DNA from: Nephrocerus scutellatus
Lineage: Eukaryota; Arthropoda; Insecta; Diptera; Pipunculidae
DNA length: 64,000 nt
Assembly (NCBI GenBank): GCA_947095585.1
Contig: OX352761.1
Coordinates: 35,759,260 to 35,823,259, forward strand
Direction: 5' to 3'
The position numbers and the translations under genes were made by a program. Below, piece by piece: positions 34,264-44,620 of the stretch. Every line of letters begins with the position of its first letter. The stretch's first letter is position 1. The notes under the pieces were generated by a model. That model was given only the letters and a program-made list of their open reading frames with translations, made no database searches and was not told where the DNA came from.

Positions 34264-34325
34264 TGGTAGGCTGTGTCGTCACACGGCCGTGAGGGTTTTG
34301 AGCGTGACAACGTTTGCAAATATTT
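34264..34325 (+). repeat. Module M, variant
   Basis: GGTAGGCTGTGTCGTCACAC, GGCCGTGAGGGTTTTGAGCG, TGACAACGTTTGC. It matches 2097-2135 with an insertion. Confidence 0.65.
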
Positions 34326-34340
34326 ACTGACAATGCGCTA

Positions 34341-34802
34341 TCTATTTTTAAATTTTTTATTAACTTCGCGTGCCCGTGGCTGGCGGACTGGCTGACTGGT
34401 TGGTCAGATCTTGTGATCAATTTTTAACCCACTTCCCAAAACCCGATTTTATTGAAGTTTTGGACACAGGTATATTTTCAGTGACCAATACTTTCTACAA
34501 TACCCGATTTTCTTCAAATTTTATACGCATGTGTGTCTCCGATGGACAACCTTTTTTATAAAAATTTTGCAGTTATCGGGCCCTGGGGTCGGAGGGCACC
34601 CATAAGAATTTTATGAAAAAATTACCCGATTTTCTACAAATTTTATACGCATGTGTATCTCCGAAGGACAACACTCCGATGGAAACACTATCTCCCAAAA
34701 TTTTTTTTTTAAAAATTTACCCGATTTAATTCAAACTTTATTGTGTATCCCCGATCAGCGAATTTACACGAACATTTTAAATTTTTGTAGGTTTTTTTTT
34801 TT
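34341..34802 (-). repeat. Family A copy, about three units
   Basis: Left end TTTTTATTAACTTCGCGTGC with CCGTGGCTGGCGG; units with CGCATGTGTGTCTCCGATGG and CGCATGTGTATCTCCGAAGG; right end GCGAATTTACACGAACATTT. Confidence 0.85.
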
Positions 34803-35980
34803 ATTTAATTTTATTTAATTTTTATGTAAATAGGTACATTTAACTTAAATTAAAGTGTATATCTAGTTTTTAAAGCTATAGTTTTTGTTGTTATAAAATA
34901 ATTTCCGAGTAAACCTTTTAATTTAATTCATTTAGTAATGTCGAAATTATTAAAGTTAACGAGAGCTGAGCAGAGAACCAACCAACAGAGGCTATACTAT
35001 CACTACTACTGCACATGTTTATTTCGTTTTGCTCATGCTATGTAACTTGAATGTTATTGACATTTTGTATTGTAGAAATTATTACAGAAAGGACAAGTCA
35101 AATGAAATTTGAATAAAATCAGGTTGAGTTTTAAAAATTTATTTGGAAGCCCCTCGGCCCTCAGCCAATCTGTAATAAAAGCCATAATTCAACCATCAAC
35201 AATTTAAAAATTGTTAAGTAGTGCCAAGCAGAATTGGCTTCGATTAGCCAAATACTGGGGATGATCTACAGTAGAGAGCGCTACCCTTGGTCAACCTTGG
35301 AGATATTCACAGTAGGGGGGCCAGGTTACAGTAACATATAGGATAATGAAAGAGAGAGAGGGGACACAAGGACGACACAAATAAAGACGTCATCATGGAC
35401 ACTGGCCCAACGGCTCACGGAGTTATATGCCCAATGAGCTCAGTCAAAGAACAGCTCCTCCTATGTCCCTCCTAAAATAAAAGAGAAACCGTTGATATTT
35501 TAAAAGAATATTTGAAAGAGTTGTGGTTATCAGTATGGGACATTGGCGAGGGTAAATTTTTGCTGACCTGAAATAAAAGTTCCTGCAGGTCGGCTCATCG
35601 AACTGAAATTGTTCTTAAACGCTTTAGGCTGGATTTAAAACCATCCAAATATACATTCATATTGGTCTCTCTAGGTCAGTAATATCAAAATGGCGCACTC
35701 TAGCTCTAATTGAGGTCCTCGCAAGTGCAGCGTGGTACGCCACTTTACCTTTACCTACACAAACTCCGAATTCACTTATTGGAGATTGGATATGGCACAA
35801 ACTCGTGCGCTTTGAAACATCAATGAAACGAACTTAATTAATACATTTTTAATTTTTTTTTATTGGTAAGACAAATAAAACGTATACTACTTTGTTTTGC
35901 CGCCATTTTGGTGAATATTAGTTTTGACAGTTCATATTTGGCAATCGTGGAGTAAAGACGTGGCAAATTTATTTATATAG
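34803..35980. other. Unassigned DNA with one family A scrap
   Basis: 35085-35165 is a single diverged A unit (TTTGAATAAAATCAGGTTGA). 35560-35760 contains TTTACCTTTACCT and reads like a repeat edge, but I cannot name it. No gene seen. Confidence 0.4.
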
Positions 35981-35984
35981 AAAA

Positions 35985-36590
35985 GTATTATATAAACCAA
36001 CGTGTTGTAATTGTTAAAACGTTTTATGCAAATCAATCATTGATTACTGTAACGATGAGAAAGTAACCAGAAATTTTTGGAAGAAATAACGTACCAATAA
36101 AACGCACTATTTATCGTGTAATGAATGATGAGAGGGTGTGAAGCCGATAGGCCCAAGCCTGGACTAAAACGTACTGCAAGATCGACTGAGAACATTGCTG
36201 CTGTTCAGGAAAGTGTTCAAAAAAATTCATCGACCTCAATTCGACACCGTGGCTCAGGAACTTGGAGCTCCTTCCACAAGATATTTACGCAGCCCGAACT
36301 ACAATGGATTTACTGCGAGACCTCTTTCCACAAAAAGTTATCTCAAGAAATGGTGATGCTGACTGGCCTCCAGGGTCACCGGATTTGACTCTACCGGACT
36401 TTTTTTTTTGTGGGGATACCTGAAGAGCAAGGTTTATGCAAACAAACCAGAAGCCCCCGAGTAACTCAAACAAAATATTCGTGATAAAATTAACGAAATA
36501 CCGGGTGAAATGTGTCAAAATGTAATGGAAAATGAGGAATTGAGGCTAACAGAGGCGGACATTTACCTGATATTGTATTCGAAATAAAAT
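35985..36590 (+). pseudogene. mariner-like transposase, internally deleted
   Basis: The N-terminal helix-turn-helix region is visible across frames (VIVKTFYANQSLITVT, IFGRNNVPIKRTIYRVM, then RTARSTENIAAVQESVQKN). After about 36280 it jumps to the C-terminal catalytic block DWPPGSPDLTLPDFF and YLKSKVYANKPEAPE, ending QNIRDKINEIPGEMC and a TAA near 36585. The DNA between HTH and this block, holding the first two catalytic Asp residues, is gone. Frameshift and an in-frame TAA also occur. Family: IS630/Tc1/mariner, the group with PPxSPDLTxxDFFLWG. Confidence 0.8.
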
Positions 36591-36659
36591 TGCTATCAAT
36601 AAATATTCCATTTATAAACATTAGGTAGATCTTTCATTTAACCAATATTTAGAATAAAA

Positions 36660-36700
36660 CAAAATAGTATACCTTCCCGGCGGACACCTTATATTTTAAT
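36660..36700 (+). repeat. Possible right end of the deleted mariner element
   Basis: GTATACCTTCCCGGCGGACACC follows the stop by about 80 bp and has the look of an end repeat. No matching inverted copy was found upstream, so it stays uncertain. Confidence 0.2.
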
Positions 36701-36803
36701 TAATAATTTCTAAATTAGAATAGTATCTACTGTTTGTTAAAGGAGAATCTCTTTTGGAATCAATCTAAAAGCGAGTACTTTTTCCACATCTATATATAAT
36801 GCT

Positions 36804-37094
36804 GGTGGACGCCGTGGTTTAGTGGAAATGCGCGTGGCTACTGAGGAGGAGGTTCGTGCTTCGAATCCCAGTAACACCAAAAGTATTTTTCACGGTGTCC
36901 CACTTCTCGCGGATGGGTGACAAACGTTTCGAGAGTAATAACTTGTCACGGAAAACTTCTCAATTCGCCGTTCAGAGCCGGCCTTAAATTGTAGGTCTCT
37001 TCCATTTGTGTCCAAAAATATAAATGCGCAACACAAATGGTCGCGAGATGGTAGGCCTTGGACTGCAATGGTATGTCGGGCCGAATATTATTAT
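36804..37094 (+). mobile_element. tRNA-derived SINE with perfect 13-bp target duplication
   Basis: The same 13-mer TATATATAATGCT lies at 36791-36803 and 37095-37107. Between them, a tRNA-like head has an A box (TGGTTTAGTGG, 36815-36825) and a B box (GCTTCGAATCC, 36858-36868, one change from GGTTCGANTCC), the internal RNA polymerase III promoter. The 291-bp element ends in a short ATT repeat, as in SINEs mobilised by RTE-type partners. A partial relative lies at 63425-63545. Confidence 0.85.
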
Positions 37095-37307
37095 TATATA
37101 TAATGCTAAACGACTTTTGAACTTTCGAGAGCACCGGGTGGAGGGTCAGTGGGATGGGTCAGCCGAGAAACACCGGGTATTTCCACTAGTATTGAATCAA
37201 ATTAAATTTTCATTTAATTTAGAATATTAAATGGCAAACTTTTGAAGGTATTTATATTTGTTGTAGCTTAGTCACAAGCTGAACAATAACCTTAAAAAAT
37301 TAACTTT

Positions 37308-37578
37308 TAAACTTTTTTTCAATTCTCTATATTAACTTCGCATACGGATGTGTTTGTTTCTTTGTGGCTAACTTTCTTCAAAATTAACCCGATTTTATTC
37401 AAAATTTTCACACAAGTGTATCCCCGATGAGAACACTATCTAAAATATTTGGAAGTGATACGGCCTCACGGTTAAGTGCTCCCATATGAATTTCTTCAAA
37501 ATTAACCCAATTTCATTAAAACTTTGCACACATGAATAAATCCGATCAGAGAGTTTACATGTTTTGGTTTTACTTTTC
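37308..37578 (-). repeat. Family A copy
   Basis: Left end AATTCTCTATATTAACTTCG, inner CACAAGTGTATCCCCGATGA, right end GATCAGAGAGTTTACATG. Short version with about two units. Confidence 0.75.
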
Positions 37579-39215
37579 TTCGTAGGCCTACTGTGAGAAA
37601 GGTAGCGTGACTACATATTAATGAGGTGTGTTGACCTTGTCCTGTGGCTTATGATTCATTTTTTGCTCATTTCTTTCTCATTTGATGTGATGTATCGAGC
37701 GAAGCCGACACGTGTTATTATGTAGTTTAGATGGTATATCTTAGCTTGGCTGTCTACTTATCTACTTGCCATATGATGGCTAGTACAAAGTACAATACTG
37801 ATGGGTTCTTATATGAGGATATACTTACATGTAGCATTAACGAATACACCATGCATTGGCTGTTGCGTATTGGAATTGGATGACATGTCTAATTACAGAT
37901 ATTAGAAAATAGAAAATACAATTATACAGTTATAAGAACTAACTATTTTATAATAAAATATGCAATATGCATTATGCATTTCATTAGGTTATCCCAATTT
38001 CAACTATTTCGATTTTTTTTATCCCTTCATCCTGCATGAACCCAACAGCTCAGCGCTTTGTTGAATAGTTCACTGGGTGCCAAAGTGTCTGGCATTGATC
38101 TAATTAACTCTAATCAGAAAACTCAACTTTATGTCGTAGTTGTGTAAACATCCAGTTCAACACTTAGAGAGGGAAGATGATGTTGCATAAGTGCACCTAC
38201 CGTGCCACCCGTCTTAGCACATACTAAATATGCCATCTATTTACAAATAACTCCAAACACAAAAAACAAATGATGTCCTTCTGTAAACTACAAATAGAGC
38301 AACGAGTCATATATATGCCGAGAAAATGAACATGTTGTGCTTCCCCGAAGCGTAATAGTAATGTAAACATTCCGTTGTAATCATTCAATAAAGGTAACAT
38401 GTTCCCGTCCGAAATCGGGATCGGTCGGAGTTGTTTTTGTTTTATTCACTTCGTGAATGGGCAGACATCAGCACACTCCAATTACTAATGTGTTTCCACA
38501 GCCATTTAAGAGCCATGTGCACGCTGAGGAATAAAGTGAACCAAACAAAGCTGCTCGATCAGACTCGAAGGCATCTTGTAAAATTGTTATACCACTAAAT
38601 TATACACGGAGCAATCATTAGCACCCAATTATGTTGCGATTATTTCTTATTTTGGAAAGAACTTAAACATCCCCTTTATGTTGATAAATTCAAAATTGAA
38701 ATTTCGACGCGAAAATTGTGTGAAGAGCTAAAGCGAAGAAGCGTCTATAGAGAAGAGCCATAGCAATTGCGAAGTCTGCTGAACTTCAAACCATTGAATT
38801 ACCTGCTCAACAGAAAAACTCCAGTGGTGAGGGGCGTCATCATGCATCTTAATTGTTCCGTTGATAAATGTTATAACGTAAAGTTGAAGTAAATCTAAAT
38901 GGGTTACTAATACCACTTGTTAGTGGTGCAAGAGTACACGCAAATTAAATTATAGTGAATGTTTGTTTTACCCCTTAGCTTATTTTTCGAAATGTGCTGT
39001 CAAATTAACTTTATTTTGGTCCAGTTATTGGCATATTATAGAATAATAATATAAAATTAATATTTTTAATAATTTGGTTAATTTTCCTCGTTTTAAAATT
39101 TTGTTCTTATTAAAATCTGCATAATTTCTTTGAGGATTGTTGAGCTGTTAACCCATTTGTCCAAAAATTCATTTTTAATTTTAGGTGTGAGCTTATGTGA
39201 GCTTATTTTTACTGC
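37579..39215. other. Unassigned DNA
   Basis: No gene. 38332-38440 may be a solo LTR (listed separately). The 62-codon open frame 38728-38916 (minus) is unrecognised. Confidence 0.4.
38332..38440 (+). repeat. Possible solo LTR related to the Mag-like element
   Basis: TCATTCAATAAAGG and then ATCGGGATCGGTCG parallel ACATTCAATAAAGG and ATCGGGCTCGGTCG in the 48909-49007 LTR, with similar spacing. A TGTTGTGCTTCCCCG start is plausible. Boundaries and target duplication are not established. Confidence 0.35.
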
Positions 39216-39229
39216 TTCATATTATGTCA

Positions 39230-39435
39230 ACTGTAGCAGCCGATAACATCATGGAACCAGAAATACGTGCACGGTTGCTTAAAGCCAACAAAGCCTACTA
39301 TAGTCTGTCAAGACAATGGTCATACCAGTACTTAAATATGGATCCGAGACATGGTTGCTTAGCAAAAAGCATTCTGACCTCTTAGCAGCGTTCGAGAGAA
39401 AAGTCTTACGAAGAATTGTTGGCCCCATATGTGAG
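39230..39435 (+). pseudogene. RTE-like element, C-terminal scrap
   Basis: EPEIRARLLKANKAYYSLSR (frame 1) then, after a small deletion, VIPVLKYGSETWLLSKKHSD and LLAAFERKVLRRIVGPICEE. These match the region after RT in RTE-type proteins (SETWxLxKxDxxLLxxFERKVLRRIxGP). It stops at a (TA)n run. Confidence 0.75.
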
Positions 39436-39437
39436 GA

Positions 39438-39462
39438 ATATATATATATATATATATATATA
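39438..39462. repeat. (TA)n microsatellite
   Basis: About twelve TA units directly after the RTE-like scrap. Confidence 0.9.
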
Positions 39463-39562
39463 AAATACAGGGCCCGCGATCGAAATGTAACTAACTTCAC
39501 GCTGCTGTATCTGCCAGCGCGCTCATATTTTCATATTTTTAAGAACGTTGGTCTGTTATAAT

Positions 39563-39858
39563 GTTTTTACACGCCCATAGACGAAATTGACTGTTTGATA
39601 CACTATAACCTAGCCTCGATAGTACCCGTTATACTAGTGTGTGAGTTAACATATAAAATACTTTTGTTATTTACTGCAGTCACAACGAACACACATTCTC
39701 AGAGTAATTTCGCATTGCGCATAACCTGTTAAGCAGAAAACCGTGTGAAAAATAGCGTACATTACTCGCAGAAAAGTGCTCATCGTGCTCGTGAGATTAC
39801 AATTCAAGCTTCAAGCTAGCACGATAATCTCCACTTTGCTTGCTCATTATGTAATATA
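39563..39858 (-). repeat. Family D repeat
   Basis: Begins ACACGCCCATAGACGAAATT and ends CTCCACTTTGCTTGCTCATT; reverse of 3715-4150 but lacking one of the two inner blocks. Confidence 0.8.
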
Positions 39859-39919
39859 CTATTAGAAGTCTAAGGAAGCATATGGATATACGTCGTTTTT
39901 GAAAGGAATATTCAAAATG

Positions 39920-40520
39920 GAATTCAAACGTAACGGTGTGATTGCGCGGTTTTGGCTGGAAAGTCACAACCGGCTATTGTCAAATAGCTCCAGCATTTGA
40001 ATGTGAAAAAAATGTTTGTGTATCGAATAATCACACCTCATTACAACGATACTCGTAGCATCGCAAAACGACGTGGACGCGGCCTAAAAAAATAGCAACC
40101 TCGCCAGAAATGGTTCGCAAAGTGAAGGAATGCATTAAGCAAAATCCACGACAAAGTGCGTAAAAAATCTGCACGTGTCCGATAGAAGGATCCGACGGAT
40201 ACTGAAAAATGAACTTTAACTGAAACCCTACAAGATCCAAAAAGTGCAAGATTTAACAAAGGCTCAAACGGCAGTTCGACTTGAAAGATGGAAAGTGCTA
40301 AAACATCTGCACGAACTTAACGCCCTAACTTGGTGTTTTCTGATGTAAAAATTTGTACGGTTCAACAGTACGTAAACAAACAAACAAATGATAGTGAATG
40401 ATTAAATATCAAGTCCAACGAAAATTTAAACAAGCGAGTTGCTCTTCGCAAACATGCGCCGGCTTCTGTGATTGTGTGGGAAGCTGAATCTGCAAATGTA
40501 ACGGAAAAAGGTATTAAATA
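39920..40520 (+). pseudogene. Tc1/mariner-type transposase fragment
   Basis: In order, across frames: FKRNGVIARFWLES, AKRRGRG-like stretch near 40065, PEMVRKVK-like near 40110, DRRIRRILKNEL, LKPYKIQKVQDLTKAQTAVR, LERWKVLKHLHELN, then a broken region equivalent to VFSDEKxFTxxxxxNxQNDR and RLATRxxxPASVMVW near 40440-40490. The C-terminal catalytic part is missing. Many stops. Belongs to the same superfamily as, but a different group from, the 36-kb and 48.8-kb remnants. Confidence 0.75.
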
Positions 40521-40735
40521 ATGCGTTGCTACCTTGGACATACAAAGAACGTGTAACGTGTTTTACATAAAATTTGAAATGTTTTGAACATTTTCTAAAA
40601 ATAAATGACAAAAAATGACTGTAGCTTTTTGACTTAGTAGCACCTCGATCGCCGTCCATGTATTTTCCATCTACATCTACAGTATATACAGTATATCTAT
40701 GTTTCGAATATTGGTAAATGGAAAGAAATAAAAAC

Positions 40736-41233
40736 AACCCATAAAAATTAAAATTTTTCTTGTAAATTCTCTAATCGGGGATACACACACACACACACAC
40801 ACACTGCGTGTTCGTTTTGTGGCAAAATCATCCACCAAATGACGCAGCGGCAGCGAACAGCGCTGCTCACAAAGCACAGAGCTCAGACTTTGCCGTGATC
40901 TGATGCGATATTTAAAAATTGTATATTGGGGTCCCCAAGGGGCCGCTCCCTCCAAATTTTTACAAAAAGTGTTTTCCATCGAAGACACACATGTGTACAA
41001 AATTTAAAGAAAATTGGGAAAATTTTGTAAAATATTTGTATGGGAGCGCCCCGACCCCGCGGCCCGAGGGGCCACAAATTTTAATAGAAAGCGTTGTCAT
41101 GGGAGATATACATGTGTGCAAAATTTCAATAAAATCGGGCTGTAGGAAGTGGGTTAAAAATTAATCACAAGATTTGGCCAGCCAGCCAGCCAGCCAGCCA
41201 GTCAGCCACGGGCAAGTGAAGTTAATATAGAGA
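40736..41233 (+). repeat. Family A copy with (CA)n variant
   Basis: Both ends present: ACAACCCATAAAAATTAAAA at left, TTAATATAGAGAATTT at right. A (CA)n run and a unique ~130-bp block (40804-40930, including CATCCACCAAATGACGCAGC) lie after the left end. The same block occurs inverted at 55230-55375. Confidence 0.88.
40782..40804. repeat. (CA)n microsatellite
   Basis: About eleven CA units inside family A. Confidence 0.9.
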
Positions 41234-41261
41234 ATTTAAAAATAAATAAATATAGCACAAC

Positions 41262-41756
41262 CCATAAAAATTAAAATTTTTCGTGTAAATTCTATAATCG
41301 GGAAAACACAATTTGCAGTTTGAATACAATCGGGTAAATTTTTTAAAATTTTTGTTAGAGAGCCCCCCGACCCCGGGGCCATTTCACTTCCAAATTTTTA
41401 CAAAAATAGGAGATACACATGCATATAAAATTTGAAGAAAATTGGGTAAATTTTGTAACAATTTGTATGGGTGCCCTCAGATCCAGGGGACCGAGAACTT
41501 CCAAATTTTTACAGAAAGTGTTGTCCATCGAAGACACACATGCGTATAAAATTTTAAGAAAATCGGGTAAATTTTTAAAAAAAAATGTGGCCGCAGAGCC
41601 ACAAACTTTTATAGAAAGTATTGTCATGGGAAATACACATGTTTGAATAAAATCGGACTTTAGGAAGTGTGTTAATAATAGATCACAAGATTCTGCCCAC
41701 CAGCCAGCCAGCCCGCCAGCCATCCAGCTACGGGCACGCGAAGTTAATGTAGAGAA
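41262..41756 (+). repeat. Family A copy, interrupted at its end by a Helitron
   Basis: Left end CACAACCCATAAAAATTAAA; two to three units; right end AAGTTAATGTAGAGAA stops exactly at the CTAG of the adjacent Helitron. Confidence 0.85.
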
Positions 41757-42445
41757 CTAGCTGATCCGACAGACGTTGTCCTGTCCCACTTTCAATAAAT
41801 TTGTTTGTGATCGTTTTGTGAACTTGTGAAAAGATATTTGAAATAAAATAATAATAATTAAAAATAATTTTGTTTTGTGATTTTGAGTCACAGTATTGAT
41901 CACATTATTGTGTTACATTTTTAAATTTTGGGAACTAAGTAATTTCTCTACCGATTTGTATGAAATTCGGTATGGTATTTTAAGGGTACTCTGGTGGGTC
42001 TTTTGGGGTCTTTTGATGGTCTTTTAGGGTCTTTTGGGAGTCATCTGGGGGTCTTTTGAGGTTTTTAGAGGGTCTTTTGAAGGTCTTTAGAGGAGTCTTT
42101 TGAGGGTCTTTTGTGGATCTTTTTAGGGTCTTGTGGGTATTTTTGGGAGTATTTTGGAGGTCCTTTCAGGGTCTTTTGGGGGTTTTTGGGGGTATTTTGA
42201 GGGTCTTTTTGTGGTATTTAGGGGAGTCTTTTGAGGTTCTTTTGTGGTTCTTTTGGGGATCTTTTGATGATCTTTTGGGGGGTCTTTAATGATTTTTGGG
42301 GATTTTGAGGGACTTTCGGAGGTCTTTTTGTGATTCTTTTCGGGGTCTTAGTGACCTTTTGATGGTCTTTTGGGGTCTATTGGAGATGTTTTTGCCCACA
42401 ACATCAAATAAGTTTCACTCCAATTGCGAGTTTAACACACGCACT
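41757..42445 (-). mobile_element. Family C-related Helitron, 3' end present
   Basis: On the minus strand it ends GACAACGTCTGTC (hairpin GACA-ACGTC-TGTC, 41768-41780), 7-11 nt, then GATCAGCTAG, followed by T. That is a Helitron 3' terminus. The inner part holds one family C unit (TTTGGGAACTAAGTAATTTC, ATTTGTATGAAATTCGG) and a GGTCTTTTGAGG minisatellite (41985-42390). The other end has the family C leader (TTTCACTCCAATTGCGAG). The exact 5' TC is not clear. Confidence 0.75.
41985..42390 (+). repeat. 12-13-bp minisatellite GGTCTTTTGGGG
   Basis: About 30 degenerate units of GGTCTTTTGGGG/GGTCTTTTGAGG inside the Helitron. Confidence 0.9.
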
Positions 42446-42449
42446 GTTT

Positions 42450-42795
42450 TTTATTTTTAAATTCTCTATATTAACTTCACTTGCCCGTGTATTTGTGGGT
42501 TTGTGGATTTGTGGTGGATTCTTGCGATCAATTTTTAAACCACTTCCTACAGCCCGATTTAATGAAATTTGGCACACATGTGTATTTCCGGAGACAACAC
42601 TTTCTATTAAATTTTGAGGCTCCTCGGGCTGCGTTGTCGGGGGGCTCCCAAACAAAAATTTTAAAAAATTTACCCGATTTTCTTCAAATTTTACACACAT
42701 GTGTATACCCAATAAACAATACTTTTTCTAAAATTTGGTAGTGATCGGGTCCCGGGTTCGGCCGCAAGGCCCTTATACATTTTTTAAATATCTAT
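42450..42795 (-). repeat. Family A copy
   Basis: Left end TTTTTAAATTCTCTATATTA with ACTTCACTTGCCCG, one and a half units (ACACATGTGTATTTCCGGAG, ACACATGTGTATACCCAATA). The ACAACCC end is missing. Confidence 0.85.
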
Positions 42796-43250
42796 ACTGG
42801 CATCATATATTCGTCGCCCTTTATGTGCGGTGTGTGCTGCGCAGTCGGCTGCGCTGCATGGTTTTGGTGGTGGAGAGAGAGAGAGAGAGAAATCTTAGCT
42901 CACGCACAAATGAACCCAGCAAATGAAACGAGACATACATGTTTTATGCTTACTTCAACTTACATTTTTATTTACTGAATTGTATTTTTATTGATGTCGT
43001 TTTTTTTTGTTGTCAATATCAACTTACAGATAGAACAACAAGTTTTCACAATATTCTGTCATTTGGCGTTTTCATAAATTAGTTCAGAGCAGGCAAAGAG
43101 TTCTCAAATAAGATGCTCGTGTTTCTTATTTGCTCAGAGTATGAGCGTGCTCTAAGTGCTCAGAATAAAATGATCTGAGCATTTTAAAATTCCACATCTG
43201 ATGTCAAATGTCTGTTTCGATGATTTTCTCCTACAATAAAAAAAAATGGC
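42796..43250. other. Unassigned DNA with (GA)n
   Basis: (GA)n of about nine units at 42872-42890. Otherwise nothing recognised. Confidence 0.4.
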
Positions 43251-43252
43251 CC

Positions 43253-43332
43253 AGGATCGAGGGGCTCCCATATCAATTTCTGCGATTAGAGAATTTAGAT
43301 GAAAAATTTAAATTTTTATTGGTTGTTTTTTT
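43253..43332 (-). repeat. Family A end fragment
   Basis: GGGGCTCCCATATCAATTTC, then GATTAGAGAATTTAGATGAA and AATTTTTATTGGTTG: only the ACAACCC end plus part of a unit. Confidence 0.75.
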
Positions 43333-43337
43333 TTTGT

Positions 43338-43520
43338 TGACTTGCGCGTAAGCAAACGACGCTGATAGTTTGGATTTTCAAGGTTAATGCGAAAACACAT
43401 TTATTTGTTGTAATTGTGAATGCAAACCGCAGCCGAAACTGCAAGTGCTTAAAGTCTACTGGCATGTCGGTTGGAATCATTGGGATGCGTTGACAGATAG
43501 CAAAAGAAAGACCGTGCAAA
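43338..43520 (-). pseudogene. Helitron helicase fragment
   Basis: The minus-strand frame reads QRIPMIPTDMPVDFKHLQF and RLRFAFTITTNK, then ALTLKIQTISVVCLR. This follows the late PIF1-type helicase motifs of Helitron proteins (RIPMIPTDMPFxFKRxQFPVRLAFAMTINKAQGQTLK). GQ is replaced and the rest is missing. Separate lineage from family B by its different residues. Upstream sequence to 43560 may continue it in broken frames. Confidence 0.8.
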
Positions 43521-43689
43521 TGGATCAGCTGTCACGTAACCTAAACAATTGTAATCTATTGGAACAGAAATGAAATAACGACTTTTTTTAAACAGATCGC
43601 GAATCAACACAATTTTAATTATGGAATTTAATAATGGAATGCGTTTTTCCAGAGTTTTCATTTCACCGAAAACATTCAATTGAGTTATT

Positions 43690-44060
43690 TCCTCAAAAAA
43701 TATCCAATTTATCGTTTTCCAAATTTTTCCGAATTGTATTTTGCTAAAAATATCTCCGGGAGCATAACGAACAAAACGGTTTTTGCTGTTTGTCCGAATT
43801 ATTCGACTTTTTTTTGTAATTGTCCCAGGACTATAACGAACAAAACAATAAAAGAATTACGCAAATCCATCGTTCGAATCGTGAGTTATGGTTGCGAGTT
43901 CATACAAAAATCCTATGGAAAACAGCACTTTCAGTTTTTTCCGAATTTTACAATTTTCCGGAAAACTTTTCTATTTTTTTTCGCATAAACCTTATTCGGA
44001 CTATGACGATTTAATAAATAAAAGTTAGCCAAATTGGTCCAGCGTTCTCAAAAGTTTTTT
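43690..44060 (-). repeat. Possible Helitron 5' region
   Basis: ATAACGAACAAAAC occurs twice (43767 and 43834) and the right side has GCCAAATTGGTCCAGCGTTC, a phrase usual near Helitron 5' ends. No clean terminus, so the call is tentative. Confidence 0.4.
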
Positions 44061-44087
44061 TTTTTTTCACCTAGCGGTATGAAATAT

Positions 44088-44530
44088 ACTTTTTCACACG
44101 CCCATAGACGAAAGTGACTGTTTCGTACGCTATAAACTAGCCTCGAAAGTAGCCCATAACAACACTAGTTATGTTATGATATAAACGTCTTTTGTTATTT
44201 ACTACAATCTCAGCGAACACATTGCGCATGAGCAAGAATTCTCTTTTGTTTGTCGTTTGTGATTTCTGCTTCTCTCTCGATTTAGCAGAAAAACCGGTTT
44301 GGACGCGTGAAAAATTAATTTCTTTGTTATTTACTGCAGTCACAGCGAACACACATTCTCACATTTCTGCTTCTCTCTCTCGATTTAGCAGGAAAACGGT
44401 TTGGACGCGTGAAAAATAGCGTACATGACTCGCAGAAAAGTGCTCATCGTGCTCGTTAGATTGCAATTCAAGCTTCGACCTCGCATGATAAACTCCACTT
44501 TCCTTGCTCGTTCTGTAATATACTATAACC
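44088..44530 (-). repeat. Family D repeat, two inner blocks
   Basis: Begins TTTTTCACACGCCCATAGAC and ends CTCCACTTTCCTTGCTCG. Nearly full match in reverse to 3715-4150, including both CGGTTTGGACGCGTGAAAAA blocks. Confidence 0.85.
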
Positions 44531-44539
44531 TATTCTCAT

Positions 44540-44620
44540 ACCTAAAAAATTTCATAGCAATCGGTCGAGCTGTTTCGGAGCAGTTGGAGGAAAAACACCG
44601 TGACACGAGATTTTTATATA
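44540..44620 (-). mobile_element. Helitron 5' end, split by Tc1 insertion
   Basis: Read on the minus strand from 46238, TCTATATA joins (across the Tc1 element) to TATAAAAATCTCGTGTCACG, GTGTTTTTCCTCC, and AACAGCTCGACCGATTGCTA. This is a typical Helitron 5' terminus. The TA at 44619-44620 and 46231-46232 is the Tc1 target duplication. Confidence 0.65.

Noticed and set aside
36804..36880. A tRNA gene
   Set aside because: A and B boxes exist, but the cloverleaf cannot be completed and the unit is embedded in a SINE with target duplications.
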